Below, one piece after another: positions 1 to 12,154 of a stretch of DNA of 60,122 nucleotides (its first letter is position 1; each line of letters begins with the position of its first letter). The translations under genes and the position numbers were made by a program. The notes under the pieces were generated by a model, which did no database searches, was not told the origin of the DNA, and was given only the letters and a program-made list of their open reading frames with translations. Origin of the DNA: Gnetum montanum (Eukaryota; Streptophyta; Gnetopsida; Gnetales; Gnetaceae); the NCBI GenBank assembly GCA_015680685.1, contig MNCI01034785.1:992485-1052606 (forward strand), in the 5' to 3' direction.

Positions 1-234
1 AGATATCTCATCCTAGGTAGAGACATCTCACTAGAGATGTCCCTAGTATCACAGACATTTCTACATTAGCTTAGATGTCTCTTCCATGTGCCAGATGACT
101 CTTGTGAAGGCTCACCATTCGACCAAGATGTTTCTTGGACATACAAGTCATCTTTGCAATTTTCAAGACCTATAAAATCCACCTATAGCAATTAAAAAGG
201 GGATTAGAAGAGATGTCCCTATACTAACTCTTTA
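1..234. other. Unassigned sequence at left edge
   Basis: No coding similarity is visible. It lies just downstream, in minus-strand sense, of the integrase chromodomain of a chromovirus remnant, so it may be that element's 3' end or LTR start. It has repeated AGATGTC words and one perfect inverted repeat at 22-41. Confidence 0.3.
22..41. repeat. Perfect 8-bp inverted repeat
   Basis: GACATCTC at 22-29 and GAGATGTC at 34-41 are exact reverse complements around the 4-base loop ACTA. No function is known. Confidence 0.7.
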
Positions 235-1570
235 ATGCTTCAAAAAGTAAACTCATGTGAACATCAAACTAAGGGTAGAAGTGATCTCCCACTTAAAAAA
301 AGTTTGGTCTCATGGATCCATATAACATCATCAATAGATTTATTCTTCCAATGGATTAAGTACTCATGCCTCTTCACTCCACAAGTGATAGAATCTTCTC
401 TACTCTTGATTACCATTTCATTCCACTACATTAAAGACTTAGACCTGTCAATAGCCCCCTTCAATTTATTGATGATGTCCTATATGATTTTATCATCTAT
501 TGGTCCATGGTAATGCATAAGATCTTAACATTAAATACAAAAGACACATCCACATCATTTGGTAAGTTAATTTCAAAAGCATTATCTTTGATTTTAGCCT
601 TTATTATGAAAAGACTCATCTTCTTGGATTTCAACTTTAAGAAGTTGACACTTAATGTCTTCTTCTTCAAGTGCATCCAAAATAGATCAGCAATAATAAA
701 ATTAGGCTTTCACTTACCCTAATTTCTTTTGAGGACAATCTCTTAGCCTTTTTTCTCAAGATTTACCTTAACTTGTGCATGAAGATCCCTCATCTCTTAC
801 ACAAAATCAGAACTTAATTGAGCTTCTCCCTTAAAGCTTATCATATTATCCATCATATTTGGATAAAAATCATAATTTATCTCAAATGGACTTTTTCCAA
901 TGACAACATGTAATGCATTATTATAAGATAATTCAACATGATATACCAAATTTTCTCTCCAATTGGGTTATTCATAACATACATACCTCAAAATATTCAG
1001 TAAATATTTATTCACCACTTTGGTATGACCATTAGATTATGGATGATATGTACTAGAAAAATTCAACTTTGTCCCTAAAATTTTTGAAAGGAAAATCTAG
1101 CAATGACCAGTAAACTTGGAGTCTACACCACTAATACTATTCAAAAGAATCATGTAAAACTTCATAACATGATAGAAAAATAAAATTTCAATATGAGAAA
1201 CATCATTCTTCTTTTTTCATGGAATGAAATGTGCCATCTTGGAGAACTTGTTCACCATAACAAAGAGAGCATCATTCCTACTTTTGGTATTTGGAATCCC
1301 ACTCAAAAGTTCATTGAAATACTTTCCCATGGATCCTTGGGAATTGGCAAAGGAATATAATGTCCATCCACTTCTTTACCTTTGAATTTCTGACATATAA
1401 AATGCTCCTTCATAAATTTGAAAAATTTAGATCTCATTCTAGCCTAAAATAGTGCCTACCCACAAGATCCACTATTTTTGCTCTATTCATATGATCTTCT
1501 GTGCCACCGTAATGCTTTTCAATGAAAATTTTCTTCCACAAATCACAATTGGAAACACATATCTTTACAT
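235..1570 (-). pseudogene. Chromovirus integrase with chromodomain, remnant
   Basis: Minus-strand translation, with stops and frame changes, gives the Ty3/gypsy integrase in order. A degraded H2C2 finger lies near 1400-1560 (HYGGTEDH). The catalytic core lies near 730-1320 (FVMVNKFSKMAHFIP, then TYHPQSNGHTKVVN and FEINYDFYP). A C-terminal beta region lies near 540-620 (DNAFEINLPND, FVFNV). A chromodomain lies near 300-400 (HEYLIHWKNKSIDDVIW). A chromodomain at the integrase C-terminus defines chromoviruses and targets integration to modified histones. The glutamate of the usual GQTE motif is lysine here (GHTK), and the first Asp region reads NKFSK instead of DKFSK, so the enzyme would be dead even without the stops. 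Lineage within chromoviruses is uncertain. Confidence 0.85.
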
Positions 1571-3180
1571 TCTTGAATAATAGTTCATTTGAATATGATA
1601 GTCCCTTAATTGGTCTATCCTACTCAACAATGATTGCTTAAGGATTTTCCAAACCTATCTAAAATTATAATCAATTTCATATAAATTAGCAAAATTACCC
1701 ATACCTTCTACATGAATCATGCTTAAATTCATCACATGTATCTTAGACAATGCATTAGCCATTACATTAGCTTTTCCACTTTTATGCTTGAGCACAAAAT
1801 TTAACTTCTCTAACTATTTAACCCATGTTATGTTTTTAGCACTAAACTTTTTTTTAGAATATTAGGAACTGAATTTCTTTGTGATCATTCATTAAAGTGA
1901 ACTCATTAAGTAATAAGTAATGTCTTCAATGCTTAATTTCTTGAAGAATAGCATACAAATCCTTCTTATATATGCTATATTTTTTCCTTGATTCATTCAA
2001 ATTTTTTTAAAAAGAAAATAATAGGCCTATCCTCTTGTAAAAGTACCTCTCTAATGGCAAGTCCACTTGCATTCACCTCTACATGAAAAATCTTTGGAAA
2101 ATATGGAATTGGAAGCACTAGTTCATTGGTTATTTTTACCTTCAATAAGTCAAAGCTTCTTTTGGTTTCATCACCACACAAGAAATCTCTATTCTTCTTC
2201 AACAGAGCAAACATAGGTCAAGAAATATCACTAAAATATTTGATGAACTTCTGATAAAACTTGCTAAACCAAAAAATGATCTTACCTTCCCAACATTTTA
2301 GGAGTTTTCCAATCTCTAATAGCCCTTACCTTGGTAGCTTTCATTTGAATTTGACTTTTAGAAACCACATGTCCCAAGTATGTGATCTATCTCATTAAAA
2401 AATGACTTGTTTTTGCATTGATCACCAAATGTGCCTCCTTGAATTTAAGACACACTTCTCAAGTGACCCTCCTCTTTAGAGCTATACATCAAAATGTCAT
2501 CAAATAAGGTAATACAATACTTCCTAATCAAATCTTTGAGTACATCATGCATCAACCTCATGAATGTAGTAGGTGCATTTGTGAGCCCAAATGGCATCAC
2601 CAATCATTTAAAAAATTCATTTGGTATTTTGAAAACAATATTTCATTAATCACTAGGCCTAATTCAAATTTGATGGTATCGACTCTTCAAATCAATTTTT
2701 CTAAAACATTTTGCATTGGTAAGGATGTATAGGATATCATCCATCCTTGGAATAGGAAACCTATACTTTGCTATTATATTGTTCACTTTCCTTGAATCAA
2801 TATACATCCTCCATTCATCACTATCCTTATTTGGTAAAATCACTCTTGGAATTGCATGAGATAAAATAGATTCCCTTACGAATCCATTTATAAGTAACTC
2901 CTTTACTGACATTTGCAATTCTACTTGTTGATTTAGTGGCATTTCGTATGCTCTCTTCTTTGAAATGGTAGCACTAATGATGAAATCAATTGGGCATTGG
3001 TACATTCCTCATTAGTGGAAATTCATCCAATTCTTTCTTGAACACATTGGGAAATTGCTCCTTTAATCCTAGCACATCAGTTGGAAGTTCTATTTTCACA
3101 ACATCATGGTTAGAAGAAATAGTTAATATAATAATAAATATAAAACCAGTCTCATCCTCCAATATCTTAGAAGAATTATG
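1571..3180 (-). pseudogene. Chromovirus reverse transcriptase-RNase H remnant
   Basis: This lies upstream, in minus sense, of the integrase remnant and belongs to the same pol. The linker ending ELDEFPLMRNVP (about 3020-3090) precedes RT. RT fingers and palm at 2664-3005 include DEWRMYIDSRKVNN, YRFPIPRMDDIL and FRKIDLKSRYHQI. Further on, MPFGLTNAPTTFMRLM and LFDDILMYS (about 2480-2610) keep the catalytic Asp pair of the YxDD box. The RNase H start at 1993-2214 reads KSFD-like LLKVKI, then VEVNASGLAIREVLLQ, where the family's usual TDASG is NASG. Several stops and frame changes break the frame. Assignment to RT-RNase H is firm; the exact chromovirus clade is not. Confidence 0.85.
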
Positions 3181-3420
3181 AAAACATTAAGTGAGCTTTC
3201 TTACCTTACTTATTCAACTATCATAGGAATCAATTGATGGATTTCATTAAGTCTAACTATACTCCATATATTTCTTAATCCATTAAATTGCACACCATTG
3301 TTAAAATTTCATGACCATTTAGGAATTACATTGACACAATCAATTAGTAGCATATCACATTTCACAACATTATGAGTTATCGATAGAGAATACTACATCC
3401 TTTATAGAAAGAGTTACAAT
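3181..3420 (-). pseudogene. Protease-RT linker of the same chromovirus
   Basis: Minus translation gives a degraded tail of the aspartic protease region typical of plant Ty3 elements. CDMLLIDCVNVIPKW matches the place where CD...MD...LGRPW is usual, and NNGVQFNGLRNIWS follows. It leads into the RT at 3005. The catalytic DSG/DTG has not been found, so only the C-terminal part of the protease is claimed. Confidence 0.5.
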
Positions 3421-3449
3421 ATTATCTTAACACCAAGGATCTAATGACT

Positions 3450-4887
3450 ATGTAGAGCATATCTCATTCCTCAAGCAAGGTAAGATGTTAAGACTATAGA
3501 GTTTTTCAATCCTAATTACTATGTTTGCAACCTTCTTTTCTTGCCTAAATTATACTCTACAACAAAGTCAAAATCTACAAGAATCTTTATCCATCTTTGT
3601 CTCATATTCATGTATGAATGATTCATAATATACTATATTCTCTTATGATATGTCTATAAAGTAATTAATTCCCACATAATTATTGTCTCCAAAACTTAAA
3701 AGTGAAGATAATGACATCAAGATCTAAATTATGGATTGGATATCTTATTTCATCAGGTTCTAATTATCTAGAAGCATAAGTTACCACTTTACCATATTTC
3801 ATGAGAACTCCTCCTAAGCCTTCTTCCAAGACATCTATATAGATATCATAAGAATTTCAAATAAATGATGAGATTAATATGGATATTAAGATTAGTCTCT
3901 TCTATAATTTCTCAAAAATATTTTTAGAAGTGTCTATCCAAAAGAAAATATTTCTTCCTAAGAAACTTATATAGAGTTATAGTAATCTTGTAGAAATCCT
4001 AAATAAATTTTTTGTAGCATCTTGATAGACCTAAGAAATTTCTAATTTCATTCACTATAGTTGGAATAGACCAATCACTAATCATTGCTATCTTGAAAAA
4101 ATATAAAACTATTCCTACTCTTGACATTACATGCCAAAGCAAATATATCTCTTTCTTCTAAACTACATACTAAGAAGTATGATCATATTGTTGTTGTTCT
4201 CTTAACGTTTGTAGTATTATTCCCAAATTCTTCTTGTATTCCTATTCATTCTTAGAGTAAACTAAAATTTCATTAACATCGACAATGATAAATTGATCTA
4301 TATAAGAATGTAATATAGTATTCATCAAGTCCATGAAAAATATGGGTGCATTAGTAATTTTAATGCATATTAATAATAACTCATAGTATTTATATTTTAT
4401 TTTGAAAGCTATTTTATGAAAATATTCCTCTTTCACCCTAACTTAATGATAACCAAAATTCAAGCCAATATTAGAAAATACATTAGCTTCTCTTACTTGG
4501 TCAAATAGATCAATTATCCTAGGTGGAGCATATTGATTCCTGATTATTACCTAATTCAACTATCTATAATCCATTCATAATATTAAAATTTATTATTTTT
4601 CTTGATAAAAAGAATTGATGCACTTCAAGGTGAAACACTTGGCCAAATCATACCTTTTTCCATTAACTTCTAAATCTACATCTTAAGTTCTGCCAACTAC
4701 ACTAGAGACATCTTCTGAGGTAGGTACCTTGAAAGGTCTAGACTTGAGTGTAATATTAAAATCTATCTCTCTATGAGAAGGTACTCTAAAACATTCTTTC
4801 TTAGATATATCCAAGAACTCATGAATCATTAGAATCCATTCTAACTCTGGCTTAGGACCTTCATGCATTAAAATCATTTATCAACTA
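3450..4887 (-). pseudogene. Second chromovirus pol remnant (RT-RNase H), truncated
   Basis: A second, separate pol piece on the minus strand. In order: a linker with PSHREIDFNITLKS (4683-4877; the family reads PPHREVDFSIEL), the RT palm at 4242-4436 (YYELLLICIKITNAPIFFMD, YIDQF, ILVYSKNE), and RNase H near 3580-3860 in broken frames (CLGRRLRRSSHEIW, WELITL). The catalytic DD of the family motif FIDDILVYS reads VNE here, so the site is lost. RNase H is followed directly by the protease/RT of the other chromovirus, with no integrase of its own, so this copy is 3' truncated. Its 5' end is broken at 4887 by the insertion of element A. It resembles Tekay-type chromoviruses more than the first remnant does. 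Confidence 0.8.
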
Positions 4888-5798
4888 TGATGAATGGCGA
4901 GGTACCCCCTACGCCGAACCATACAAATGATAAGTGTTCACATATGATTTGGTCAAATTTTGTGGATGGGACTAGTTGTGTGTCTAGATTGTTAAGAATT
5001 GATTGCAGTTTGTTATCTTCCCACTTGGACTAGTAATAGCTTTCTCATGTATGGTTTAGTCCAAAGTGAGGCATATGATTCTTGATGTTGTTTCAGCCTT
5101 ATGGTACTCTTAATGATAATAGAGAAGTCAATTATTTAAACTAATTAACAATGGAAAGTAAAGCCTAAAATAGCTTATGGGCAATGAGTGTCTATTCCTA
5201 ACTTGCCCTACACATCCTAAACCCATGTATCCACTACTGGGATTACCAAGCTCTACACTACTAGATGAACCAAGTAATAACACTACTGGGATTATCAAGC
5301 GAATACGTGTTTATGCTCAAAACTGGTTGCACTTATTCCACTAATTCATTAACATGCATGGAATATAAATTGTATTAAAAGTAAATTTAATATAAGTTAA
5401 AGTGCTGCAATGAATAAGAATCAATATTGATCTTATTGCTATCCATGGAATATGTCTAGGTACATTTCCACTTAAAAATGATGTCATACAACTAACTTAG
5501 ATCCACACTACAAGCTCTCATTGACTATTTTCTAAGACTATAGAATAAAATTGCAAGTGTTTGACTACTCTATTAACAAATACTTATGCCAAAACCATGT
5601 GCCTAAGCACTATATTTATAGGTTGGCATACATCCCATGATATCAAATATCTGATATCACATCTTTGCCCTTTGATATTGGGGGTTGATAAAAATTAACT
5701 CTTTATTCAAACAGATGAGACAACATGCATTGATGCATCTATGTTGAGGAATATGAATCAACATAGTTGCATCAACACAACCAATTGATGCTTCATCA
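4888..5798 (-). repeat. Element A left LTR (3' LTR)
   Basis: 911 bp. It starts TGATGAATGG, next to GGTACC, and ends TTCATCA on the plus strand; in its own sense it runs TGATGAA... to ...TTCATCA. It matches 53842-54204 over the whole visible part of that LTR, with about one base in five different by eye over the first 110 bases, which makes A the most diverged pair in the window. Its U3 holds two GATATC motifs and a TATA box. Confidence 0.85.
5613..5658 (-). promoter_or_regulatory. Element A U3 promoter: GATATC pair and TATA box
   Basis: In minus sense, GATATC at 5653-5658 and 5639-5644 (starts 14 bp apart) lie upstream of TATAAATA at 5613-5620, with 18 bp between the nearest GATATC and TATA. 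The same spacing occurs in N1 and B. AAATATCT between the two motifs looks like a circadian evening-element core, but this may be chance. Confidence 0.6.
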
Positions 5799-6273
5799 TA
5801 CTTCCACAATTGAGTAAAAAGTTTTCCTTGAGTTAACAGGATAGCATTGAGCTTTCTTTATAAAAAATTGAAAATGATGGGATTTTTGATAGATGCTAAC
5901 TACTGATTGACTCTAAGTGGAACATTATAAAATATTATTCAAGTGGATGCATATAAAATGATAGAGTGACAAAAATATTAGACAGACATTAAAGATTACA
6001 AAATATGTAGAGGTCTTCAAAAATCCACTAAAGATGATTTCTCTTATTGCTGCTAGTGATGGTAGACTTCCAACCTTGATTATTATGTTGATGCTTCTTT
6101 GGTTATGTGGAACATTCTTCAAGGATGGACTGAAATTTCTTCTCATTATCTCATGGATCTAGTAAACATGTTATGTTTGAGCTATTATCTTATATGTGCT
6201 ACAATTTATTCATGGGCATATCCTTTATTGTCTCTCTCTTGCCTTCATTTTTGTGCCTAGTAAAATACCTTCT
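5799..6273 (-). other. Element A 3' interior, non-coding
   Basis: Starts next to the LTR with a degenerate polypurine tract in minus sense. No protein similarity is visible. It ends at the CTTCT target site of element O and continues at 25039. Confidence 0.6.
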
Positions 6274-7163
6274 TGAAACACCACTAATTTCAGCCTAACA
6301 CTTTGAAATGAGAATGACTCAAGCCCTTTTGAGCATTTGGGAGGCAAAATTTGACTAAGACATGGGACTTACACCCAACTTGCTCAAGCTAGCTTGCTCA
6401 CGTTGTCAAGCTAGCTTGCCATCAATGTGATTAACTCCAACAACTTCAAAATCAAGTTAAAATGATCCAAATCTGAGGGTGCAAGCCATCCTCAATGGAC
6501 ATTGATGTCCACTCTAGGTTTCATCATTCGGAATTGAAATTTTGAGCCAAACTGTATACCTTTTCCAACACATGCTACAACTCACGTTGCAGTCACATTG
6601 GCAGTGTGAGTCCAGCCTGACCAACTCTGGGAGCCTCCAAACTAAGTCAAAATGATATGATTTTAAAGGTGCAAATAATCCTCAGGGTTCAATTTCGACA
6701 ACCTCCAGAATCTTAGTTTCAAGTCCAAAATTATAGGATTTTGTCACTCACACTACACTCACACTAGCAGCGTGAGGCCAGTGTGAGTTGCCAAAAGTGG
6801 CTCCAAACAAGATACATCCAGGCTCAATTTCTAGATTTCATATCACTCTCAGGGTTAGGCATAGTCAAGAAACTGTTGTACCCAAGAAACAGGCTTCATA
6901 AATGAAAATTTGGAGTGAAACATGTCATTTACCTCACTTATGCTAAGGTCACACTGGGAACACACTGGCAGCATGAGTGCAGCGTGAGTACACCTCACAC
7001 ACGCTGGCAATGTGATTGCAACATGAGTACTAATCACACCTAGGAACCAACACTCCAAATTCATGCTAAGGACATGCCAAGGCTAGATCAACTCATGCTA
7101 GAAGCCCTGGTGACACAGAAACACCTCAAAAAGCCATGAAACCACTCGAATTGACATCATGTA

Positions 7164-7201
7164 GTAGTCGATCCATGGTTAAGTAGTCGATCCATGGTCA
7201 A
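7164..7201 (+). repeat. 19-bp minisatellite, two units
   Basis: Two adjoining units of GTAGTCGATCCATGGTYAA. The 3' LTR of the same element has three units at 20232-20288. Confidence 0.85.
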
Positions 7202-7400
7202 GCGAGCTGGGATCAAATTTTCTTATTCGACACTATCAAGTTCATTGTAAATTTTACACATTGTAAGATTTGTAGCTTGCCCACACATGTCCAACTCACA
7301 CACAACTATCCATCGGACACATGTCACTTGATCCATTTTCCTCTCAATTCTTAGCTGTTGATTTCATTCATGAATTATGTACTCAAGCCTAGACAAACCC

Positions 7401-7408
7401 TATAAATA
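7401..7408 (+). promoter_or_regulatory. Element O 5' LTR TATA box
   Basis: TATAAATA preceded by AAACCC. The same context is kept in the 3' LTR at 20507-20514. Confidence 0.5.
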
Positions 7409-7947
7409 CCTTGTCAATTCACATAAATAAGGTTGGAAATTTTGAAGGTTGATGACATAGGAAACTCATACCAGTAATCCTTGGGTTCTTAGGCACACTT
7501 GACTCCTAGCATCCAAGCACTCCTGAAACACATCACATCACCTCGGGGCTTGGCACTTGACTTGCCATCTACATGTGCAAATACGCTTTGACCGGTGCAC
7601 ATCTTTTCTAAGAAATAAAATACAGTTCATTTTTCCAGACATTATATTTTTTTCTATGTTTTCTACATTTTTTTACAACATCAATTTTTCATACGTTTCT
7701 TTCTACATTTCATGCGCACTGCTTATGTTTTAAAACATCAGTTATGATAACCCCAGCACAAGCTATAGTTTACGCTTGGGGAAGTCCTTAGTTAATTTGC
7801 ATGCAGACCATTCAAGGTACTCTACCTTTATTTCCTTTTCCAGCTTGCCCTCGAGAAAAGGCAGGGTTAGCTATGTCTGCCTGACAATATTTTGATGTTT
7901 GTTTTCCCTTCTAGCCTTACATTGACGATTTAGGTTAGTGCAGTAAA

Positions 7948-7965
7948 TTGGCGCTAGAAGGAGGG
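7948..7965 (+). other. Element O primer binding site
   Basis: TTGGCGCTAGAAGGAGGG starts five bases after the LTR end. Element N2 has the same site with one change (TTGGTGCTAG...). It does not match tRNA-Asp, unlike the E1 and family-1 sites. The primer tRNA is not named here. Confidence 0.65.
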
Positions 7966-8263
7966 CCGAACTTGTTTACAGTTCTGTCGAAATGTTGATC
8001 ATGTTACCTATTAAACGCTGCATAGATCAAGTGCTGAAACTAAAGCCCAACTTAGCTTACTCAAGTTGAGCCTCATTCACGTTGAGCCTCACTCATGCTA
8101 AGGTCACTCACGTTGTGCCAGTTACTCACGCTGTACCAATTACACATGCCGAGCCATCCTAGTCACTCATGTTGAAAAATTGCTCACACTGACAAGCTAG
8201 CTTACCCATGATACTATGGAATCTTCCCACTTTCTCAAACTAGAATAATATAACTTCATATGT
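7966..8263 (+). other. Element O leader
   Basis: Untranslated leader between primer site and gag. At 8040-8200 it carries more of the CTCACGCT / CTCATGTT words that fill the LTR. Confidence 0.5.
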
Positions 8264-10065
8264 GTGAAAATCCAAGCCAACTTGCTTATCGATTGCATGG
8301 AAAGAGAGGTAAAGAGAAACTATGAGCTCATCTACAAGGGAGGTCATGAGTTCACTCCCTTAGCATTTGACATAATCCTCCTTTCTAAGCCCATCATCAA
8401 ATCATATCTTAGCTTCTCATGGCAAGGAGTCAAGCCTTACAGCCATTCCTAATAGAGCCTCAGATAGGAGATGAGGAAGATGACTTTGCCACCCAATCTG
8501 AGCATGGGGATTTGTACCATACCATCAGTCCTCACGCCTATACAAACTCATTATTCCAACCTTTCTTGGAGGGAACCATGCTTCCTCCTTCATCTGCATA
8601 CATGCGGGGCCTGGTTTATCAATAATAAGTACTAGATTCCATGTCCATCCATTACGTACCACAAGTACAAACCCATGGGGCACCTCTGACTATTTTAGCA
8701 CAACATGTTTAGAGTGTTACCTCACAACTTATGGTTGGGCAATGGGTTTCACCAGTTGTCCAGCAACACCAACCTACTCTTTATAACATATCACACCCTC
8801 TAATCCCATCTCTGAATGTTTCTTTGCCACAACAATCAACAATCCAACAACCTTTCTTTCCGCAAACAATGCAACAGTTGAATTACTATAAATTGTAATT
8901 CATTTAACCCACCAGTCTACCTACCACCTAAGAGTGGGCACACATGAAGAAAGTTATGCACATGTTAACTAAAGAGTTAAAGTGCCTTAAAAGTACAAAC
9001 ACTAAGGAAATCAAGGTGTTGGACTTCTACTAAGATGACCCAATCCACCCCTTAGTTCCACCATTAACCTTGCCAAAGGAAATCTCACTACCTCAACTAA
9101 CAAAGTACAATGGAGAGGGAGATCCAAATGCTCACCTAGTGACATTTCGACTAGAATGTCTACTACTTCAGGCCTAGCCTCATGCAATTCTACATGTTTT
9201 TGCCATGTCCTTAATGGGAAAATCCTTAGATTGGTACCGGGCTTTACCTTGTAACTCTATATCCTCTCTGGAGTATTTGTTACATCACTTCATTACCCAT
9301 TTTAAATACAATTTAAAGCCTAAAGCCACATTGGATAGCTTGATTCAGATTAAATAAGCACCACTAGAGCTGGTACAAAAATTCATCCAAAGGTGGAGTG
9401 CAGCCCTGAATGAACTCCACGAGCTCATACCTGAGACATACTTGCTCACCATTTTTAAGGCCGTTGTGAATGACTTCGTTAAGTCAAAAATTTATTATTT
9501 GAGTGCTCATACTTTAAGTCAAGAATTTGCACAAATTAAGAACATAGAAGAGGCAGGGAAATCAAGTAATGACCCAGCTTATGTGGCCTACATGAACCAA
9601 CATGCTTGCAAGGAAAATGCAACAGTGGCAATGGTGGTTGCAAGCACAAAAGCAACCAACTGGGGCCTAACAGCTAAGCAACCCAAAGCCCCAGCTAACC
9701 AAGTCATCAACTTTGGTGCCAACTCATCTATATTGGTAGGGGCCATCCCAAAGTCCAACTTTCAATGCAAGGACTACTCAAAGTATACATCACTACCTAT
9801 GCAACCCTCTCAACTATTGGAACAACTCTTGAAATCTGGACAAATCCAACACAAACACGTGTTAGAAATTACCTAGCAAAAACATGATAGGTATTGTGAA
9901 CTACTAAGGAACCCCACATTAGCAGTACCAAATGAGCCCCCGGTCTCACAACATTTTAAATTTGATCAATACTATCATTACCATCAAATGGCTAGTCACA
10001 GTATAGACAACTATCATGCTTTGCAAGATGACCTACAGAGAATGATAGAACAAGGCTAATTGGTG
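8264..10065 (+). pseudogene. Element O gag
   Basis: Gag of a Tat/Ogre-like element; the protein would form the particle and package the RNA. Frames are open at 8264-8452, 8419-8625 and 9442-9876 and are joined by stops and shifts. The N-terminal half is Pro/Gln/Ser rich. The capsid domain at about 9055-9480 has LPKEISLPQLTKYNGEGDPN, then SLDWYRALP, SISSLEYLLHHFITHF, and VQKFIQRWSAALNELHEL. A degenerate nucleic-acid knuckle lies near 9960-10060 (YYHYHQMASHSIDNYHALQ, then DDLQRMIEQG), as in Tat-type Gags that read CxxH...GH...C. At least five in-frame stops are present, so it is not functional. Confidence 0.8.
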
Positions 10066-11029
10066 ATTGACATGGCAAGTCAATCCAACATGGACGATAC
10101 CCCCTATGTCATAAAATCAATTAGCATAGGTGGAAAGCCCAGACTTGTGCAACAACCTTTTGTGGTCTGTGTGCCTCCTAACAAGACAAGGATCCCCTTA
10201 GCCTCCACAAGCAAGAGGCCTCCCTTTATGGTCAAGGTTCCATAGCCATCATCCGCGAAGACTTTAAAATGGCATGATCCATCTGCTAAGATGTTAAACT
10301 AACATGACGTAGCAACAACAACCACTAAGAAACCTTCTATCATCAAGGTTCCATGACAAGTTAGTCACATAACAACTCCTACAACAATTCCTAGATGACC
10401 CTTTATCATAAGGGTGTCACAACATGATGGCCCCTCATCTACCTGAAGCCCAATAGTGGGAAACATCTTGATCCCTCCTCCCTCAAGGGTCAACCCCACT
10501 AGCAACTTGGGTAATTCCACCAAATGACAATGCAAGAGGACAAATGAGCATCTTGCAATCCACAAGGTTGAAGAAAAGGCCACAACGAGCAAGCAATAAC
10601 CAAACACTGGGGCTCCTACCCCCAAGTAGGCCAAGCAAACCAAGCCCAAGTCCCCTTCCTGAGAGACCTATCTTTCAAGCCACATGGAGGAAATTAAGGC
10701 CAACACAATGGCTAATGACAAGGAGTTTGTAGCTACACTAACCTAGGTAAAACAAATGCTCAAGCAAAAGAGCACAACATTAAGCTTGTACGGCCTAGTC
10801 ATGACCTCATCTGCCCATTGCTAAGAATTGGCCCAGGTCCTGGCCTCCATTCTTGTTACAGAGGATATCCTTGCAAATGAGGCATCCATCCATGTGATGA
10901 TGTTGCCTCCTACACCACAAGAATAAGGTTCAAAAACCTTAGCCTTTCGTGATGATGTAGTCAAAGTCAACCTCGCACGAGAGGAGGTCACTACAACCCC
11001 ACTATCCATTAGCATTCATGTTGGGTAGT
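10066..11029 (+). pseudogene. Element O gag-protease spacer, 5' part
   Basis: Low-complexity Pro/Lys/Thr-rich coding remnant that joins Gag to the protease. It ends with TTTPLSISIHVG just before the insertion of N1 at 11030. The protease core resumes at 18457. The family normally has a short linker here with a beta strand before the active site, which fits SISIHV. Several stops are present. Confidence 0.6.
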
Positions 11030-12012
11030 TGATGAGACACGATTTGCATAGGCTACGATATCACAGTCTACTTTCATATCTATAAATAAGAGGTGGCTAT
11101 CCCTTGTTTTCTCATCTTGAGTTAGAAGTAGGGAAACTCTAGCAGTTTGACCACTCCAGAGATAGAATTTTTTCCATGTGCCCATAGTAGGAGTCCTAAA
11201 GTGAACGGATCTTTATTCGAGCAACATTGTACCTGAACACAAGTTGTGTATGACAATAAAGACGAACTTCCTGGATAAACCTTGTAGTGCATGGAATAGA
11301 ATTTTATTTTTTATTTTCTCTCCCACCCTTAATCTCCTAGAATTTAGTATGAGTATGATTTGATTACAAGCATCTAAGGATATGTACAGTTAGTCAAGGA
11401 ATCAGCTGCTCATTTCAACATAGTATGAGTATGACTTGATTACCAGCATCTAGTGTGACTACTTGGTAACCTAGTGGCATATTTAGGATCTTCACTTGGT
11501 AATCCCAGTGGTAGTCATGCATAAAGATGTGTACGGTTAGTCAAGGAATCAGCTGCTCATCACACTTAGGCTAGATTAGATTCTCTCAACCCTTTCCTCC
11601 TAGTTAGGTACCTCAGTACGACCACTTTGAGCATGTACATTACGCGTGGTGATCCCAGCAACGATTAGTGTTTGGTAGCCGTGGTTGCATCGGTTCAGGG
11701 TGTGTACAGTAAATGGGAATAGATCCTGATGCTAGGTTAATTTATACTTAGTCATTAGTTATAGTTAGTTAGTTTCTCAACCCTTCACCTCGATAGCATA
11801 GGAGAAAAACATAAAAAATATAAAAAATCATATACCTTGGACTTACTTAATCATACACCGTGAAAACTACAAGTAAGTCTGGGAAGACAATAAATGATTA
11901 ACCCCAAGTGTTCCATGGGGCGTGTAGGCACTTAGTCTGCAGAGTTCAACCAGATTGCGTGTGCTATGCTTATTTCGTATGGTTGAGTGTAGGGGTACCT
12001 CGCCACTCATGA
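11030..12012 (+). repeat. Element N1 5' LTR
   Basis: 983 bp. It begins TGATGAGACACG and ends CTCATGA (consensus CTCATCA). It has one GATATC at 11057-11062, TATAAATA at 11081-11088, and an AATAAA near 11254 as a possible poly(A) signal. The 3' LTR is 48 bp longer, mainly through extra GATATC units. Confidence 0.9.
11057..11088 (+). promoter_or_regulatory. N1 5' LTR GATATC and TATA box
   Basis: A single GATATC at 11057-11062 lies 18 bp before TATAAATA at 11081-11088. The spacing equals that in the 3' LTR, in B and in A. Confidence 0.65.
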
Positions 12013-12013
12013 T

Positions 12014-12031
12014 TGGCACCGTTGCTAGGGA
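12014..12031 (+). other. N1 primer binding site (tRNA-Asp type)
   Basis: TGGCACCGTTGCTAGGGA differs from the complement of the plant tRNA-Asp 3' end (TGGCGCCGTTGCCGGGGA, from general knowledge) at three positions, all transitions. Confidence 0.75.
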
Positions 12032-12154
12032 CTAAGTGTTTGTGCATTGAATAGAACATAAAGGATATCACTCACATCGTTGGGAGTCTAAACAAACCTT
12101 CAGGTTAATCAAGTTAAAAAATTATATAACGGTGAAATTAGCACACCAATAACA

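Larger units (their letters stand above)
6274..7942 (+). repeat. Element O 5' LTR
   Basis: 1669 bp. It begins TGAAACACCA and ends TTAGTGCA, and matches 19315-20729 plus 24700-25033. It has a TATA box at 7401-7408, a dense set of CTCACGCT / AGCGTGAG words (about 6380-7040), and a 19-bp minisatellite at 7164-7201. Confidence 0.85.

Noticed and set aside
10365-11015. Minus-strand open frames of 94 and 64 codons in the O spacer
   Set aside because: They lie opposite the plus-strand gag-protease linker and have no similarity of their own.
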